64,000 nucleotides of DNA from Nocardioides sp. TF02-7 (lineage in GTDB: Bacteria; Actinomycetota; Actinomycetes; Propionibacteriales; Nocardioidaceae), in NCBI RefSeq assembly GCF_022437945.1, contig NZ_CP092535.1, positions 4,216,001 to 4,280,000 on the forward strand. Reading direction: 5' to 3'. Below, one piece after another: positions 9,270-20,774 of the stretch. The position numbers and the translations under genes were made by a program. How positions within the stretch are numbered: position 1 is the stretch's first letter; each line of letters opens with the position of its first letter. The notes beneath the pieces are model-generated. The model worked only from the letters and a program-made list of their open reading frames with translations, made no database searches and was not told the origin of the DNA.

Positions 9270-10196
9270 ATGTCGTCTTGGAAGAACCCGCCACGCCGGG
9301 CGATCCGGTCGCTGCCGCCCGAGGCCCGGCGCCCGGCGACCTCGACGACCGCCGGGATCCTCCGGCCGGCCGAGCACGCCACGCGCGTGGTCCTCGACCG
9401 GCTGCCGGTCGCGCCCGCCCTGGAGCCGTGGGTGGAGCACTACTGGACCGTGCGGTGGCAGGTCGACGACGGCGAGCCGTTCCGCTCCGAGGTGGTGCCG
9501 CACCCGGCGGCCCACCTGACCTTCGAGTCCGGCAGCCACGACCACCACGGGTTCGCGATGCCCGCGGCGCTGCTGCACGGGGTGGTCACCAGCCGGTTCA
9601 CCTTCGACGTCGCCGGCGAGGGCCGGGTCTTCGGCGTGAAGTTCCGTCCCGGCGGCTTCACCGCGTTCCTGGGTGCCGACGCGACCACCTGGGTCGACCG
9701 GGTGGCGGTGGCCGGCGACCTCGTCCCCGGTGCCGCCGCGCTGCTGCGGGAGGTGCTCGCCGTCTCCGACGACGCCGGGCGGGCCGCCGTGGTCGACGCG
9801 GCCCTCGCGGAGCGGCTGCCGGCGCCCGACGCTCGCTACGAGCGGCTGATCGCCATCGTGGCCGGGCTGGTCGCCGACGCGACGCTGGTGTCGGTCGACG
9901 ACGTCTGTGCGCGGTTCGACGTCGCGCCGCGCACCCTCCAGCGGCTGTTCCGCGACTACGTCGGCGTCGGCCCCAAGTGGGTGCTCCAGCGCTACCGGCT
10001 GCACGACGCGGTGACGATGCTCGACGCCGGGGAGGGCGACGACCTCGCCGAGCTCGCCGCGCGGCTCGGGTGGTACGACCAGGCGCACTTCACCCGGGAC
10101 TTCACCGCGCAGGTGGGGGTCGCCCCGGCGGCCTACGCCGGCCGTCAGTCGCGGGGAGCGACCTCGCGGGCGAGGTCGTCCGGCATCGGCTCGTAG
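9270..10196 (+). CDS. AraC family transcriptional regulator
   Basis: A 308-residue protein. The N-terminal ~150 residues form a cupin-like sensory domain of the DUF6597 type (LEPWVEHYWTVRW, then FGVKFRPGGF). The C-terminal HTH_18 domain spans residues ~205-295 with the two helix-turn-helix units VDDVCARFDVAPRTLQRLFRDYVG and LAELAARLGWYDQAHFTRDF. Start ATG 9270 is preferred to the upstream in-frame codon at 9210, which would overlap the divergent VOC gene. The last 52 bp overlap the 3' end of the convergent EF-G-like gene, more than is usual, and the Arg/Ser-rich tail after AAYAG may not be real. Confidence 0.8.
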   Translation: MSSWKNPPRRAIRSLPPEARRPATSTTAGILRPAEHATRVVLDRLPVAPALEPWVEHYWTVRWQVDDGEPFRSEVVPHPAAHLTFESGSHDHHGFAMPAALLHGVVTSRFTFDVAGEGRVFGVKFRPGGFTAFLGADATTWVDRVAVAGDLVPGAAALLREVLAVSDDAGRAAVVDAALAERLPAPDARYERLIAIVAGLVADATLVSVDDVCARFDVAPRTLQRLFRDYVGVGPKWVLQRYRLHDAVTMLDAGEGDDLAELAARLGWYDQAHFTRDFTAQVGVAPAAYAGRQSRGATSRARSSGIGS

Positions 10197-12217
10197 TGGG
10201 CGAAGGTGCGGCTGAAGGTGCCGGCTCCGTGGGTCGCAGCGCGGAGGTCGACGGCGTAGCGCACCAGCTCGCGCTGCGGGACGTGCGCCCGCACCACGCA
10301 GCGGTCGCCGACCTGGTCGGTGCCGAGGAGGCGCCCGCGTCGCGCGGACAGGTCACTCATCACGGGGCCGACGAGGTCGTCGGCGACCAGCACCCGGACC
10401 TCGTCGTACGGCTCGAGCAGGGCGGTGCCGGCGTTGTCCGCGGCGTCGCGGAGCGCGAGCGCGGCGGCCGTCTGGAACGCCATGTCGGAGGAGTCGACGC
10501 TGTGCGCCTTGCCGTCGGTGAGGGTGACCCGGACGTCGACCAGCGGGTACCCGGCACGGACGCCGCGCGCCATCTGGGCACGGACCCCCTTCTCGACGCT
10601 CGGCACGAACTGCCGCGGCACCGCGCCGCCGACCACCTTGTCGACGAACTCGAAGCCGGAGCCCTCCGGGAGCGGTTCGACGACGATGTCGCAGACGGCG
10701 TACTGGCCGTGCCCGCCCGACTGCTTGACGTGCCGCCCGTGGCCCTTCGACGGCGTGGTGAAGCACTCGCGCAGCGGGATGACGACCTCCCGCTGCTCGA
10801 CGGCGACGCCGTAGCGGCGCTGGAGCCGCTCGAGCGCGACCTCCGCGTGCGCCTCGCCCATCACCCAGATCACGAGCTGGCCGGTCTCGGCGTGGTGCTC
10901 GACCCGCAGGCTGGGGTCCTCCGCCGCCAGCCGGGCGAGCGCGGAGGACAGCTTGTCCTCGTCGGACCGGGTGGCGGCCTCGATCGCGACGGGGGAGCAG
11001 CGGGTCGGGCAGCTCCCAGGGGCGGAGGACGCGGGGCGACTCGGGGTCGGAGAGCGTGTCGCCCGTCTCCGCGCGGGAGAGCCGGCCCACCACGGCGATG
11101 TCGCCGGCCAGCACCTTCGGCGCCGTCACCTGCTGGGCGCCGAACGGGAAGCCGAGGGCGCCGACCCGCTCGTCCTCGTCGTGGTCCTCGTGACCGGCGG
11201 CGCCGAAGCTGGCGAAGTGGCCCGACACGTGCACCGCGGCGTCGGGGGAGCAGGGTGCCGCTGAAGACGCGGACCAGGCTCACCCGGCCGAGGTAGGGGT
11301 CGCTCGTCGTCTTCACCACCTCGGCGACCAGGGGGCCGTCGGGGTCGCACACGACCGGGTCGGCAGCACGGCCCGCCGGCGTGAACACCTCCGGCGGGAC
11401 GTGCTCGGGCGGGGACGGGAAGGCGCGGACGCAGAGGTCGAGCAGCTCCTCCAGGCCGACGCCCGACGCGGCGCACACCGGCACCACCGGGAAGAAGCCG
11501 GCCCGCGCGATCGCCTTCTCGAGGTCATCGACCAGCAGCCGCTCGTCGATCCGCTCGCCGCCGAGGTAGCGGTCCATGAGGGTCTCGTCCTCGGACTCCT
11601 CGATGATCGCCTCGATCAGCGTGCCGCGGCGGGGGTCGTCGGCCGATGTGTCGCCGTCGAGCAGGCTGGTCAGGGCGCCGCCCGTCGCGACGTGGACCGG
11701 CAGCACCTTCCCGCCGAAGGCCTCCTGTGCGGCAGCCACCACCGCGTCCGCGTCGGCCCGGGCGTGGTCGAGCTTGGCCACCACCACCGCACGGGGCATG
11801 CCGACCGCCGCGCACTCGCGCCACAGCTGCCGGGTGCCGTCGTCGACGCCCTCGTTGGCCGCGACCACGAACAGGGCGCAGTCGGCCGCCCGCAGCCCGG
11901 CACGCACCTCGCCCACGAAGTCGGCGTACCCCGGCGTGTCGACCAGGTTGACCTTGGTGCCGTCGTGGACGACGGGGAGCCACCGCGAGCGACACCGACC
12001 GCCCGTGGGCCTTCTCGGCCTCCTCGTGGTCGCACACCGTCGTGCCGTCGGCGGTCGAGCCGGGGCGGTTGACCGCGCCGGTGCGGGCGAGGAGCGCCTC
12101 GACCAGCGTCGTCTTGCCCGACTGGGTGGGCCCGACCAGGACGACGTTGCGGATCCGGTCGGGCCCGGGCGCCGCCCGGTCCTGGTCGCCGGCCCTCCGC
12201 GCGTGCTTGTCCGCCAT
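10145..12217 (-). CDS. Elongation factor G-like GTPase, EF-G2 type (three frameshifts)
   Basis: About 689 residues after correction. The G domain is visible: P-loop GPTQSGKTTL (residues ~30-39), DTPGYADFV (G3), and AKLDHARAD (the NKxD position). Domains II-V follow, with GEAHAEVALERLQRRYGV and the domain IV/V segments GFEFVDKVVGGAVP and PYDEVRVLVADDLVGPVMSDL. Actinobacteria carry a second EF-G of this class (M. tuberculosis FusA2) beside the essential FusA. It diverges from canonical EF-G at the G4 motif, has no rpsL/rpsG/tuf neighbours, and its role is unknown. Extra C residues at ~10995, ~11250 and ~11980 all fall in CTCCC contexts. Start is ATG 12217. Confidence 0.85.
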
Positions 12218-12264
12218 GGGTCTACGTAACTCTCAAGTGACGCAGACCACAAGAGGGAACCGGG

Positions 12265-12792
12265 TCAGTGCTGGTAGGTGCCGACCACCATGCCGCGGGC
12301 GAGGGTCTTGAAGGCGAGGTTGAACCCGACGACCGCCGGCGTGACGCTGCTGTCGACGCCGAGCTTCTCCTCCTTCACCGCGTGCACGACGAAGTAGTAG
12401 CGGTGCACCTGGTCGCCCTCCGGGGGCGCGGCGCCGGTGAAGCCGAGGCCGCCGCCGTCGTTGCGGACGTGGAACGCGCCGTCGGGGAGGCTCTCGTCGC
12501 CCGCACCCGCACCCGCGGGGAGGCTGGTCACGTCGGCGGGCAGGTCGACGACGACCCAGTGCCAGAAGCCGCTGACCACCGGGGCGTCGGGGTCGAAGCA
12601 GGTGACGACGTAGCTCTTGGTGCCCTCGGGGCCCGGCTCCCACGACAGCTGCGGGGAGGTGTCGCCCTTCGCGGCGACCTGGGCGTCGGCGAGCGGCTCG
12701 CCGTCGGTCACGTCGTCGCTGGTGACGGCGAACGACGGCACGGCGGGCAGCAACTCGTAGGGGTCCGGGGCGACCGGGCGGTCCAGCGTCAT
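12265..12792 (-). CDS. YbhB/YbcL family Raf kinase inhibitor-like (PEBP) protein
   Basis: A 175-residue protein with the PEBP ligand-pocket motifs LADAQVAAKGDTSPQLSW, TCFDPDAPVVSGFWHWVVVDLP (DPDxP plus the WHW segment) and the late YYFVVHA. Bacterial members are small cytosolic or periplasmic proteins of unclear role that bind anionic head groups; no signal peptide is present here. Start ATG 12792. It lies between EF-G2 and the divergent cysG with no obvious operon partner. Confidence 0.88.
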   Translation of the reverse strand: MTLDRPVAPDPYELLPAVPSFAVTSDDVTDGEPLADAQVAAKGDTSPQLSWEPGPEGTKSYVVTCFDPDAPVVSGFWHWVVVDLPADVTSLPAGAGAGDESLPDGAFHVRNDGGGLGFTGAAPPEGDQVHRYYFVVHAVKEEKLGVDSSVTPAVVGFNLAFKTLARGMVVGTYQH

Positions 12793-12898
12793 CGATGCTC
12801 CTTCGAGGGTGACAGCACATCCGGTGTGTGCCTGCGAATCTAGTCCGGCAGGTGAGTGCCGTCGACGGAGGCCGGCCGCGCGCGTCGATGATGGGTGC

Positions 12899-14159
12899 AT
12901 GGAGTTCCCGCCCTACCCCTCGGGCCTGCGGCTCGCCGGCCGCCGTGTGCTGGTCGTCGGCGGTGGCGGCGTGGCGCAGCGCCGGGTGCCGCAGCTGATC
13001 GCCGCGGGTGCGGCGGTCGAGGTGGTCTCGCCCGACGTGACGCCGGCGATCGAGGGACTGGTCGCCTCGGGCGAGGTCGTGTGGCACCGGCGACCGTTCG
13101 AGGACGGCGACCTCGACGGCGCCTGGTACGTGATGGCCGTCACCGACGACCCCGCCGTCAACGACCGCGTCAGCGCGCTCGCCGAGCAGCAGCGGGTCTT
13201 CTGCGTCCCGCTCCGACGACGCGGCCCTCGGCACGGCCTGGACCCCCGCGGTCGGGCGGCACGCCGGCGTGACGGTGGCGGTGCTCGGCAACCGCGACCC
13301 GCGCCGCTCGGCGGCCGTGCGCGACGAGGTCCTCGAGGGCCTGCGGGAGGGTAGCATCGCCGCACCGCACCACCGCGACCGGCAGCCCGGCGTGGTGCTG
13401 GTCGGCGGCGGGCCCGGCGACCCCGAGCTGATGTCGGTCGCGGGACGCAAGGCGCTGATGGAGGCCGACGTCGTCGTCGCCGACCGGCTCGCGCCGCGTG
13501 AGCTGCTCGGCGAGCTGCCGGCCGACGTCGAGCTGGTCGACGTCGCCAAGCTGCCTCGCGGCCGGTCGGCCCAGCAGGAGGAGATCAACCGCCTGATCGT
13601 CGAGCGGGCGGTCGCCGGCAAGCGGGTCGTGCGCTTCAAGGGCGGTGACAGCTTCGTGTTCGGCCGGGGCTACGAGGAGGTGATCGCCTGCCGCGAGGCG
13701 GGCGTGCCGGTGACCGTGGTCCCCGGGCTCACCAGCCCGGTCGCCGTCCCGGCCATCGCCGGCATCCCGGTGACCCACCGCGGGGTCACCCACGAGTTCT
13801 CCGTCGTCTCCGGGCACCTGCCTCCCGAGCACCCGGAGTCGCTCGTCGACTACGACGCCCTCGCGCGGATGCGGGGCACGGTGGTGCTGATGATGGCGGT
13901 CGAGAACGCACCGGCGATCGCGGCGGCGCTGGTGGCCGGCGGCCGGGCCGCGGAGACGCCGGTCGCCGTCGTCTGCGACGGCACCATGCCGACCGAGCGC
14001 ACCGTCCTCGCCACGCTCGGGACCCTCGCCGCCACGCTGCGCGAGGAGGCGGTCAAGCCGCCCGCGGTCATCGTCGTGGGCGACGTGGTGCGCGTCGCGT
14101 TCCCGGACGCCTTCCCGGCCGTCTTACCCGACCGCCGGTCGGCCGACGCGAGCGACTGA
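12899..14159 (+). CDS. cysG: Siroheme synthase CysG-like: precorrin-2 dehydrogenase + uroporphyrinogen-III C-methyltransferase (one frameshift)
   Basis: About 419 residues after correction. Residues ~1-145 form the NAD-binding dehydrogenase/ferrochelatase part (VLVVGGGGVAQRRVPQLIAAGA). Residues ~160-400 form the SUMT domain with GGGPGDPELMSVAG, VRFKGGDSFVFGRGYEE and VVPGLTSPVAVPAIAGIPVTHRG. It converts uroporphyrinogen III to precorrin-2 and then sirohydrochlorin/siroheme, the cofactor of sulfite and nitrite reductases, and feeds cobalamin precursors. An extra C near 13211 breaks the junction; the corrected reading is RVFCVRSDDAALGTAW. The stop overlaps the next start by one base (TGATG). Confidence 0.9.
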
Positions 14160-14963
14160 TGGCCCGGCTCGTCGAGGTCTCCGCCGCCGGCGACCCGCGG
14201 CTCGCCGACTACCGCGACCTGCGCGACGTCCAGCTGCGCAAGCACCTGGAGGCCGAGCACGGGCTCTTCCTCGCCGAGGGGGGAGAAGGTCGTACGGCGG
14301 GCGGTGGCGTCGGGCTACCCGGTGCGGTCGTTCCTGATGGCGCCCCGCTGGCTCGACGGCCTGGCCGACGTGCTCGCCACGACGGACGCGCCCTGCTACG
14401 TCGTCGCCGAGGACCTGGCCGAGGAGGTCACCGGCTTCCACGTGCACCGCGGCGCGCTGGCGTCGCTGGCCCGGCAGCCGCTCCCACCGGTCGACGAGGT
14501 GCTCGCCGGCGCCCGGTCGGTGCTCGTGCTCGAGGACGTCGTCGACCACACCAACGTCGGCGCGATCTTCCGCAGCGGTGCGGCCCTCGGCTTCGACGCC
14601 GTGCTGCTGGCGCCGCGCTGCGCCGACCCGCTCTACCGGCGATCGATCAAGGTCGCCATGGGCGCGGTCTTCCACCTGCCCTGGACCCGGCTGGCCGACT
14701 GGCACGGCGCCCTGCCGGCGCTCTCCGCCGCCGGCTTCACCACCGTCGCCCTCACCCTGGCTCCCGACGCGGTGCCGATCGAGGACGCCGTCGCCGGGCT
14801 CGACAAGGTCGCCCTCGTCCTCGGCTCCGAGGGCCACGGCCTCTCACCCCGCTGGGAGCAGGCCGCCGACCGTCGCGCCGTCATCCCGATGTCCGCCGGC
14901 ATCGATTCCCTCAACGTCGCCGCCGCCACCGCCGTCGCCTGCTACGTCACCGCTCGTCGCTGA
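14159..14963 (+). CDS. TrmH/SpoU family RNA 2'-O-methyltransferase (one frameshift)
   Basis: About 267 residues after correction. The C-terminal SPOUT domain shows the trefoil-knot motifs LVLEDVVDHTNVGAIFRSGAA (motif 1, with catalytic Asn and Arg), LVLGSEGHGLSPRW (motif 2) and IPMSAGIDSLNVAAATAVA (motif 3). An N-terminal substrate-binding domain starts ARLVEVSAAGDPRLADYRDL and carries LAEGEKVVRRAVASG once an extra G at ~14280 is removed. It uses SAM to 2'-O-methylate a ribose in rRNA or tRNA; the target is not deducible. Translationally coupled to cysG. The 3' end overlaps the convergent def gene by 17 bp. Confidence 0.88.
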
Positions 14964-15546
14964 CGGTGGCGGGCCAGTCGTCGGGGTAGTCGTCGGCCGC
15001 GTGGTCGTGGGCCTTCTGGAGCTTCTTGCGGGCCTTGGTGGAGAGCCGGTCGCCGAAGACGGTGCCGAGGGTGTGGTCGGTCTCGTGCTGGAGGCAGCGG
15101 GCGAGCAGGCCGTCGCCCTCGAACCGCACGGGCTCGCCGTCGAGGCCGAAGCCCTCGACGACCGCGTGGTCGGGGCGGGCGCAGGCGACGTAGGCGCCGG
15201 GGAAGGAGAGGCAGCCCTCCTCGGAGTCGTCGAGGCGCCGCTCGCGGCCCTCGGGCAGCGCGACCCGGGGGTTGCAGACCACGCCGAGCCACCGCTCGCC
15301 GGCGTCGTCGGGGCAGTCGAACACGAACATCGCCAGGTCGACGCCGATCTGGCAGGCGGCCAGGCCGACGCCGTCGGCGGCGTACATGGTGGCGACCATG
15401 TCGGCTGCGAGCGCCCGCAGGTCGTCGTCGTACGTCGTCACCTGCTGCTGCGGCCGGTGCATGACCGGCGTGCCCCAACGGGTGATGGCGCGGACCCGGC
15501 CACCCTCGGGGAGCGGTCCGTACGGTGCGTGCACGGTGGGGGACAT
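14947..15546 (-). CDS. def: Peptide deformylase
   Basis: A 199-residue protein with all three deformylase motifs: GVGLAACQIG (motif 1), EEGCLSFPG (motif 2, metal-ligand Cys) and QHETDH (motif 3, metal-ligand histidines and catalytic Glu). It removes the N-formyl group from nascent proteins. A basic C-terminal tail (KARKKLQKAHDH) follows, as in many actinobacterial enzymes. Start ATG 15546 is chosen; an in-frame codon 9 bp upstream is possible. Confidence 0.93.
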   Translation of the reverse strand: MSPTVHAPYGPLPEGGRVRAITRWGTPVMHRPQQQVTTYDDDLRALAADMVATMYAADGVGLAACQIGVDLAMFVFDCPDDAGERWLGVVCNPRVALPEGRERRLDDSEEGCLSFPGAYVACARPDHAVVEGFGLDGEPVRFEGDGLLARCLQHETDHTLGTVFGDRLSTKARKKLQKAHDHAADDYPDDWPATVSDER

Positions 15547-15606
15547 GGCCCGCACCTTAGGGGAGCGGCTGTGACCCGCGGCACGCCGGTCGCCTGTAGC
15601 GCGATG

Positions 15607-15623
15607 TGTAACTCGCAGTTACA
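15607..15623. promoter_or_regulatory. Palindromic operator upstream of acyl-CoA dehydrogenase pair
   Basis: TGTAACT-CGC-AGTTACA is a perfect 7-3-7 inverted repeat ending 8 bp before the ATG at 15632, so a bound protein would cover the initiation region. It is AT-rich compared with its surroundings. The form suits a TetR-family operator of lipid catabolism, but no regulator gene is adjacent. Confidence 0.6.
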
Positions 15624-15631
15624 TTTGCCTC

Positions 15632-16996
15632 ATGTCCTTGATCAGCAGCCTCACGCCGGGTGGCCGCAACGGGGTGCCGAGCACGGAGAGCCGTGATCCG
15701 ATCGGCTACCTCGTCGCCGGCCTCAACCGGCTCGCCCAGAGCGACCTCGTCGACCGGATCGGCCTGCGCAAGCAGGCCGAGCAGGTCGTGTTCTCGGTGA
15801 CCCGCACCGGGTTCAAGACGATGACCAACGCCAGCCGGACCTTCGCCCGGGCGGGGAAGAAGGGCCAGCCGGGCGCCCGTCCCGCTCCGAGCGCGGGCAC
15901 CGGCCCGTTCGACCTGACCCCGACCGAGGACGAGCAGATGCTCGTCGACGTCGTGTCCGAGCTGGCCGGCGAGGTGCTGCGCCCCGCGGCCGCCGAGGCC
16001 GACGCCGCGTGCGCCGCCCCCGACGACCTGCTCAAGGCCGGCCTCGAGATCGGCCTGCCGATCCTCGGGCTGCCCGAGTCGCTCGGCGGCATCTCCGAGG
16101 AGCGCTCCGCGATGGCCGGCACGCTCGTCGCGGAGGCGCTCGCGAAGGGCGACATGGGGCTCGCGGTCGCCACGCTGGCGCCCGGCTCGGTCGCCACCGC
16201 CATCGGCCTGTGGGGCACCGACCAGCAGCAGCAGACCTACCTGCCGGCCTTCACCGGGGACACGGTGCCCGCCGCGGCGCTCGCCCTCAACGAGCCGGCG
16301 GTGCTGTTCGACGTGCTCACCCCGTCGACCACCGCCGTCCGGCAGGGTGACGGCTACGTGCTCAACGGCGTCAAGAGCCTGGTCGCCCGGGGTGACAGCG
16401 CGGAGCTGTTCGTCGTCGGAGCGGCCCTCGAGGGCCGACCGGCCCTGTTCCTCGTCGAGTCCTCGACCGCGGGCCTGTCGATCGAGGGCGACCCGGCGAT
16501 GGGCGTGCGGGCCGCGTCGATGACCCGGCTGCACCTCGACGACGTGCGGGTGCCGGCCGAGGCGGTCCTCGGCGAGACCGACGGCTCGACCTACCGCGAG
16601 TGCGTCCGCCTCTCCCGGCTGGCGTGGTGCGCGCTGTCGCTCGGCACCGCGCAGGCCGTCCTCGACTACGTCACGCCCTACGTCAAGGAGCGGGAGGCGT
16701 TCGGCGAGCCGATCGCCCACCGCCAGTCGGTGGCGTTCATGGTCGCCAACATCGCGATCGAGCTGCAGGCGATGCGGCTGCTGACCTACCGGGCGGCCGC
16801 TCGAGCCGCCGCCGGCAAGGACTTCACCAAGGAGGTCGCGCTGGCCCGCAAGCTGTGCGCCGAGAAGGGCATGCAGATTGGCCTCGACGGCGTCCAGCTG
16901 CTCGGCGGCCACGGCTTCGTGAAGGAGCACCCGGTCGAGCGGTGGTACCGCGACCTGCGGGCCATCGGGATCATGGAAGGGACGGTGCTGGTCTGA
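15632..16996 (+). CDS. Acyl-CoA dehydrogenase family protein with N-terminal extension
   Basis: A 454-residue protein. After an unusual ~90-residue N-terminal extension (Ser/Gly start, then helices and a basic AGKKGQPGARPAPSAG linker), the ACAD fold begins at FDLTPTEDEQMLVDVVSELAGEVL. It has the middle beta domain (GYVLNGVKSLVARGD) and the C-terminal helices (KEREAFGEPIAHRQSVAFMVANIA, then QLLGGHGFVKEHPVERWYRDLRA). The segment GGHGFVKEHPVERWYRD binds FAD across the dimer. It oxidises acyl-CoA to enoyl-CoA with FAD. It is directly coupled (TGATG) to a second, shorter ACAD, suggesting a heteromeric enzyme. A palindromic operator lies just before the start. Confidence 0.88.
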   Translation: MSLISSLTPGGRNGVPSTESRDPIGYLVAGLNRLAQSDLVDRIGLRKQAEQVVFSVTRTGFKTMTNASRTFARAGKKGQPGARPAPSAGTGPFDLTPTEDEQMLVDVVSELAGEVLRPAAAEADAACAAPDDLLKAGLEIGLPILGLPESLGGISEERSAMAGTLVAEALAKGDMGLAVATLAPGSVATAIGLWGTDQQQQTYLPAFTGDTVPAAALALNEPAVLFDVLTPSTTAVRQGDGYVLNGVKSLVARGDSAELFVVGAALEGRPALFLVESSTAGLSIEGDPAMGVRAASMTRLHLDDVRVPAEAVLGETDGSTYRECVRLSRLAWCALSLGTAQAVLDYVTPYVKEREAFGEPIAHRQSVAFMVANIAIELQAMRLLTYRAAARAAAGKDFTKEVALARKLCAEKGMQIGLDGVQLLGGHGFVKEHPVERWYRDLRAIGIMEGTVLV

Positions 16997-18204
16997 TGGC
17001 GATCAACCTCGAGGTTCCCAAGAAGCACCGCCCGCTCATCGAGCAGGCGCACCAGGTCGCGATGAACATGCTGCGGCCGATCTCCCGCAAGTACGACGTC
17101 GCCGAGCACGAGTACCCCAAGGAGCTCGACATGCTCGCGGCGATGATCGACGGGCTCTCGGAGTCCGGCGCGAGCGAGGGCGCCGGTGCGGCCGGCGTAC
17201 GCCGTGACGCCGGCGCCGCCGACGACGGTGCGGTCAGGAACGGCTCCAACATGGCCTCGGTGACGTCCATCGCCGAGATGTGCTGGGGCGACGTCGGGCT
17301 GCTGCTCTCGATGCCGCGGCAGGGGCTCGGCAACTCCGCGATCGCCTCGGTCGCCAACGAGGAGCAGCTCGAGCGGTTCCGCGGCAAGTGGGCGTCGATG
17401 GCGATCACCGAGCCGGGCTTCGGCTCCGACTCCGCGGCGGTGTCGACCACCGCCGTGCTCGACGGCGACGAGTACGTCATCAACGGCGAGAAGATCTTCG
17501 TCACCTCCGGTGAGCGGTCCGACTGCGTCGTCGTCTGGGCGACGCTGGACAAGTCCTCGGCCGCGCGGCGATCAAGTCGTTCGTGGTCGAGAAGGGCACG
17601 CCGGGGATGACGGTCGAGCGGCTGGAGGAGAAGCTCGGCATCCGGGCCTCCGACACCGCCGTGATCACGTTCACCGACTGCCGGGTGCCGAAGGAGAACC
17701 TCCTCGGCTCGCCGGAGATCAACGTCGAGCAGGGCTTCGCGGGCGCGATGGCGACCTTCGACAACACCCGCCCGCTGGTGGCCGCGATGGCGGTCGGGTG
17801 CGCCCGGGCGTCGCTCGACCTGACCCGCGACCTGCTCGCCCAGGCCGGTGTCGAGGTCGACTACGACCGGCCCGCCCACCTGCAGCACGCGGCCGCCGCG
17901 AAGTTCCTCCAGCTCGAGGCCGACTGGGAGGGCGCGCGGCTGCTGATGATGCAGGCGGCGTGGATGGCCGACAACCGCAAGCCCAACTCGCTCGAGGCGT
18001 CGATGGCCAAGGCGAAGGCCGGCCGGGTGGGCTCCGACGTCACGCTGTCGTGCGTCGAGCTGTGCTCCTCGGTCGGCTACTCCGAGGGCGAGCTGCTCGA
18101 GAAGTGGGGCCGCGACTCCAAGATCCTCGACATCTTCGAGGGCACCCAGCAGATCCAGCAGCTGATCGTCGCCCGTCGGGTCCTCGGGCTGACGAGCGCC
18201 GAGC

Positions 18205-18212
<8 letters not shown>
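16996..18212 (+). CDS. Acyl-CoA dehydrogenase family protein, second subunit (one frameshift)
   Basis: About 405 residues after correction. ACAD features: FRGKWASMAITEPGFGSDSAAVSTTA (FAD/substrate loop), EYVINGEKIFVTSGERSD, and C-terminal helices ending IFEGTQQIQQLIVARRVLG. EGTQQIQ is the family's conserved flavin-binding stretch. A missing C at ~17560 (TCCTCGG where TCCCTCGG is expected) breaks the frame; corrected, it reads DKSLGRAAIKSFVVEKG. ATG 16996 overlaps the upstream stop, so subunit stoichiometry is probably coupled. The 3' end overlaps convergent galK by 8 bp. Confidence 0.88.
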
Positions 18213-19316
<1,104 letters not shown>

Positions 19317-19320
19317 CCGG

Positions 19321-19328
19321 CAATACTG
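19321..19328. promoter_or_regulatory. Shared -10 octamer for divergent guaB1 and galK
   Basis: CAATACTG reads AATACT 6 nt before the guaB1 ATG on the plus strand. On the minus strand the same bases read AGTATT 5 nt before the galK GTG. One element could thus provide the -10 box of two back-to-back leaderless promoters. Confidence 0.4.
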
Positions 19329-19333
19329 GACCC

Positions 19334-20774
19334 ATGCGCTACCTCGACGACCGGGTGCCCTCGCACGACCTCACCTACGACGACGTGTTCATGGTGCCGC
19401 GCCGGTCGTCGGTCGGCAGCCGCTACGACGTCGACCTCGCCACCGCCGACGGCACGGGGACGACGATCCCGGTGGTCGTCGCCAACATGACCGCGATCGC
19501 GGGGAAGCGGATGGCGGAGACGGTCGCGCGCCGCGGTGGCCTCGCGGTCGTTCCCCAGGACATCCCCGCACCGGTGGTGGCCGACGTCGTGTCCTACGTC
19601 AAGCAGCGTCACCTGGTGCTCGACACCCCGATCCAGCTCCGGCCGGACCAGACGGTGGCCGAGGCGCTCTCGCTGATCCCGAAGCGTTCGCACCGCGGGG
19701 CGGTCGTGGTCGACGAGGACGGCCGTCCGGCCGGCCTGGTGATGGTCGACGACTGCGCCGAGGTCGACCGGTTCGCGCAGGCGCACCAGGTGATGCGTCC
19801 GGTCGAGGTCACCGTGGAGGCCGACACCGAGCCGCGGAAGGCGTTCGACGCGCTCGAGGACGCCCGGGCGCCGCTCGCCGTCGGTGTCGACGGGGACGGG
19901 CGGCTCGTCGGCGTGCTCACCCGCACCGGCGCCCTGCGCGCCACGCTCTACCGCCCCGCCCTCGACGACCGCGGCCGGCTGCGGATCGCGGCGGCCGTCG
20001 GCGTCAACGGCGATGTGGCGGCCAAGGCGCGGGCGCTGCTCGACGCCGGCGTCGACTGCCTCGTGGTCGACACCGCCCACGGCCACCAGGACCGGATGAT
20101 CGACGCGCTCCGCGAGGTCCGGTCGCTCGACCCCGACGTCCCCGTCGCGGCGGGCAACGTCGTCGACGCCGACGGCACCCGCGCCCTCGTCGAGGCCGGC
20201 GCCGACATCGTCAAGGTCGGCGTGGGACCCGGTGCTATGTGCACCACCCGGATGATGACCGGCGTCGGCCGGCCGCAGTTCTCCGCCGTCGTCGACTGCG
20301 CGGCCGCGGCCCGGGAGCTGGGCGCGCACGTCTGGGCCGACGGCGGCGTCCGTCACCCGCGCGACGTGGCGCTCGCGCTGGCGGCCGGGGCGTCGGCGGT
20401 GATGATCGGCTCCTGGTTCGCCGGCACCCACGAGTCGCCGGGCGACCTGCTCGAGGACGCGGACGGCCGCCCGTTCAAGGTCTCCTTCGGCATGGCGTCC
20501 GCGCGTGCGGTCGCCAGCCGCACGTCCGCCGAGTCGGCCTTCGACCGCGCCCGGAAGGGGGCTCTACGAGGAGGGGATCTCGTCCTCGCGGATGTACCTC
20601 GACCCCGACCGGCCCGGCGTCGAGGACCTGGTCGACCAGATCTGCGCCGGCGTCCGCTCGGCCTGCACGTACGCCGGCGCCACCACCCTCGCCGAGCTCC
20701 ACGAGCGGGCCTTGGTCGGGGTGCAGTCGGCCGCGGGCTTCCACGAGGGCCGCCCGCTGCCGACGAGCTGGTGA
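19334..20774 (+). CDS. guaB1: GuaB1-type IMP dehydrogenase-related protein, probable GMP reductase (one frameshift)
   Basis: About 479 residues after correction. A TIM-barrel IMPDH/GMPR protein interrupted by a Bateman module (two CBS domains, residues ~95-205). The catalytic loop is GVGPGAMCTTRMMTGVG, whose Cys attacks C2 of the purine, and VWADGGVRHPRDVALALAAGAS binds phosphate. Mycobacterial GuaB1 is a CBS-regulated GMP reductase converting GMP to IMP with NADPH; this protein matches that subgroup (FMVPRRSSVGSRYDVDL start). An extra G at ~20570 is corrected to RARKGLYEEGISSSRM. The stop overlaps the nucleosidase start by 4 bp, pointing to shared purine salvage. Confidence 0.88.
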
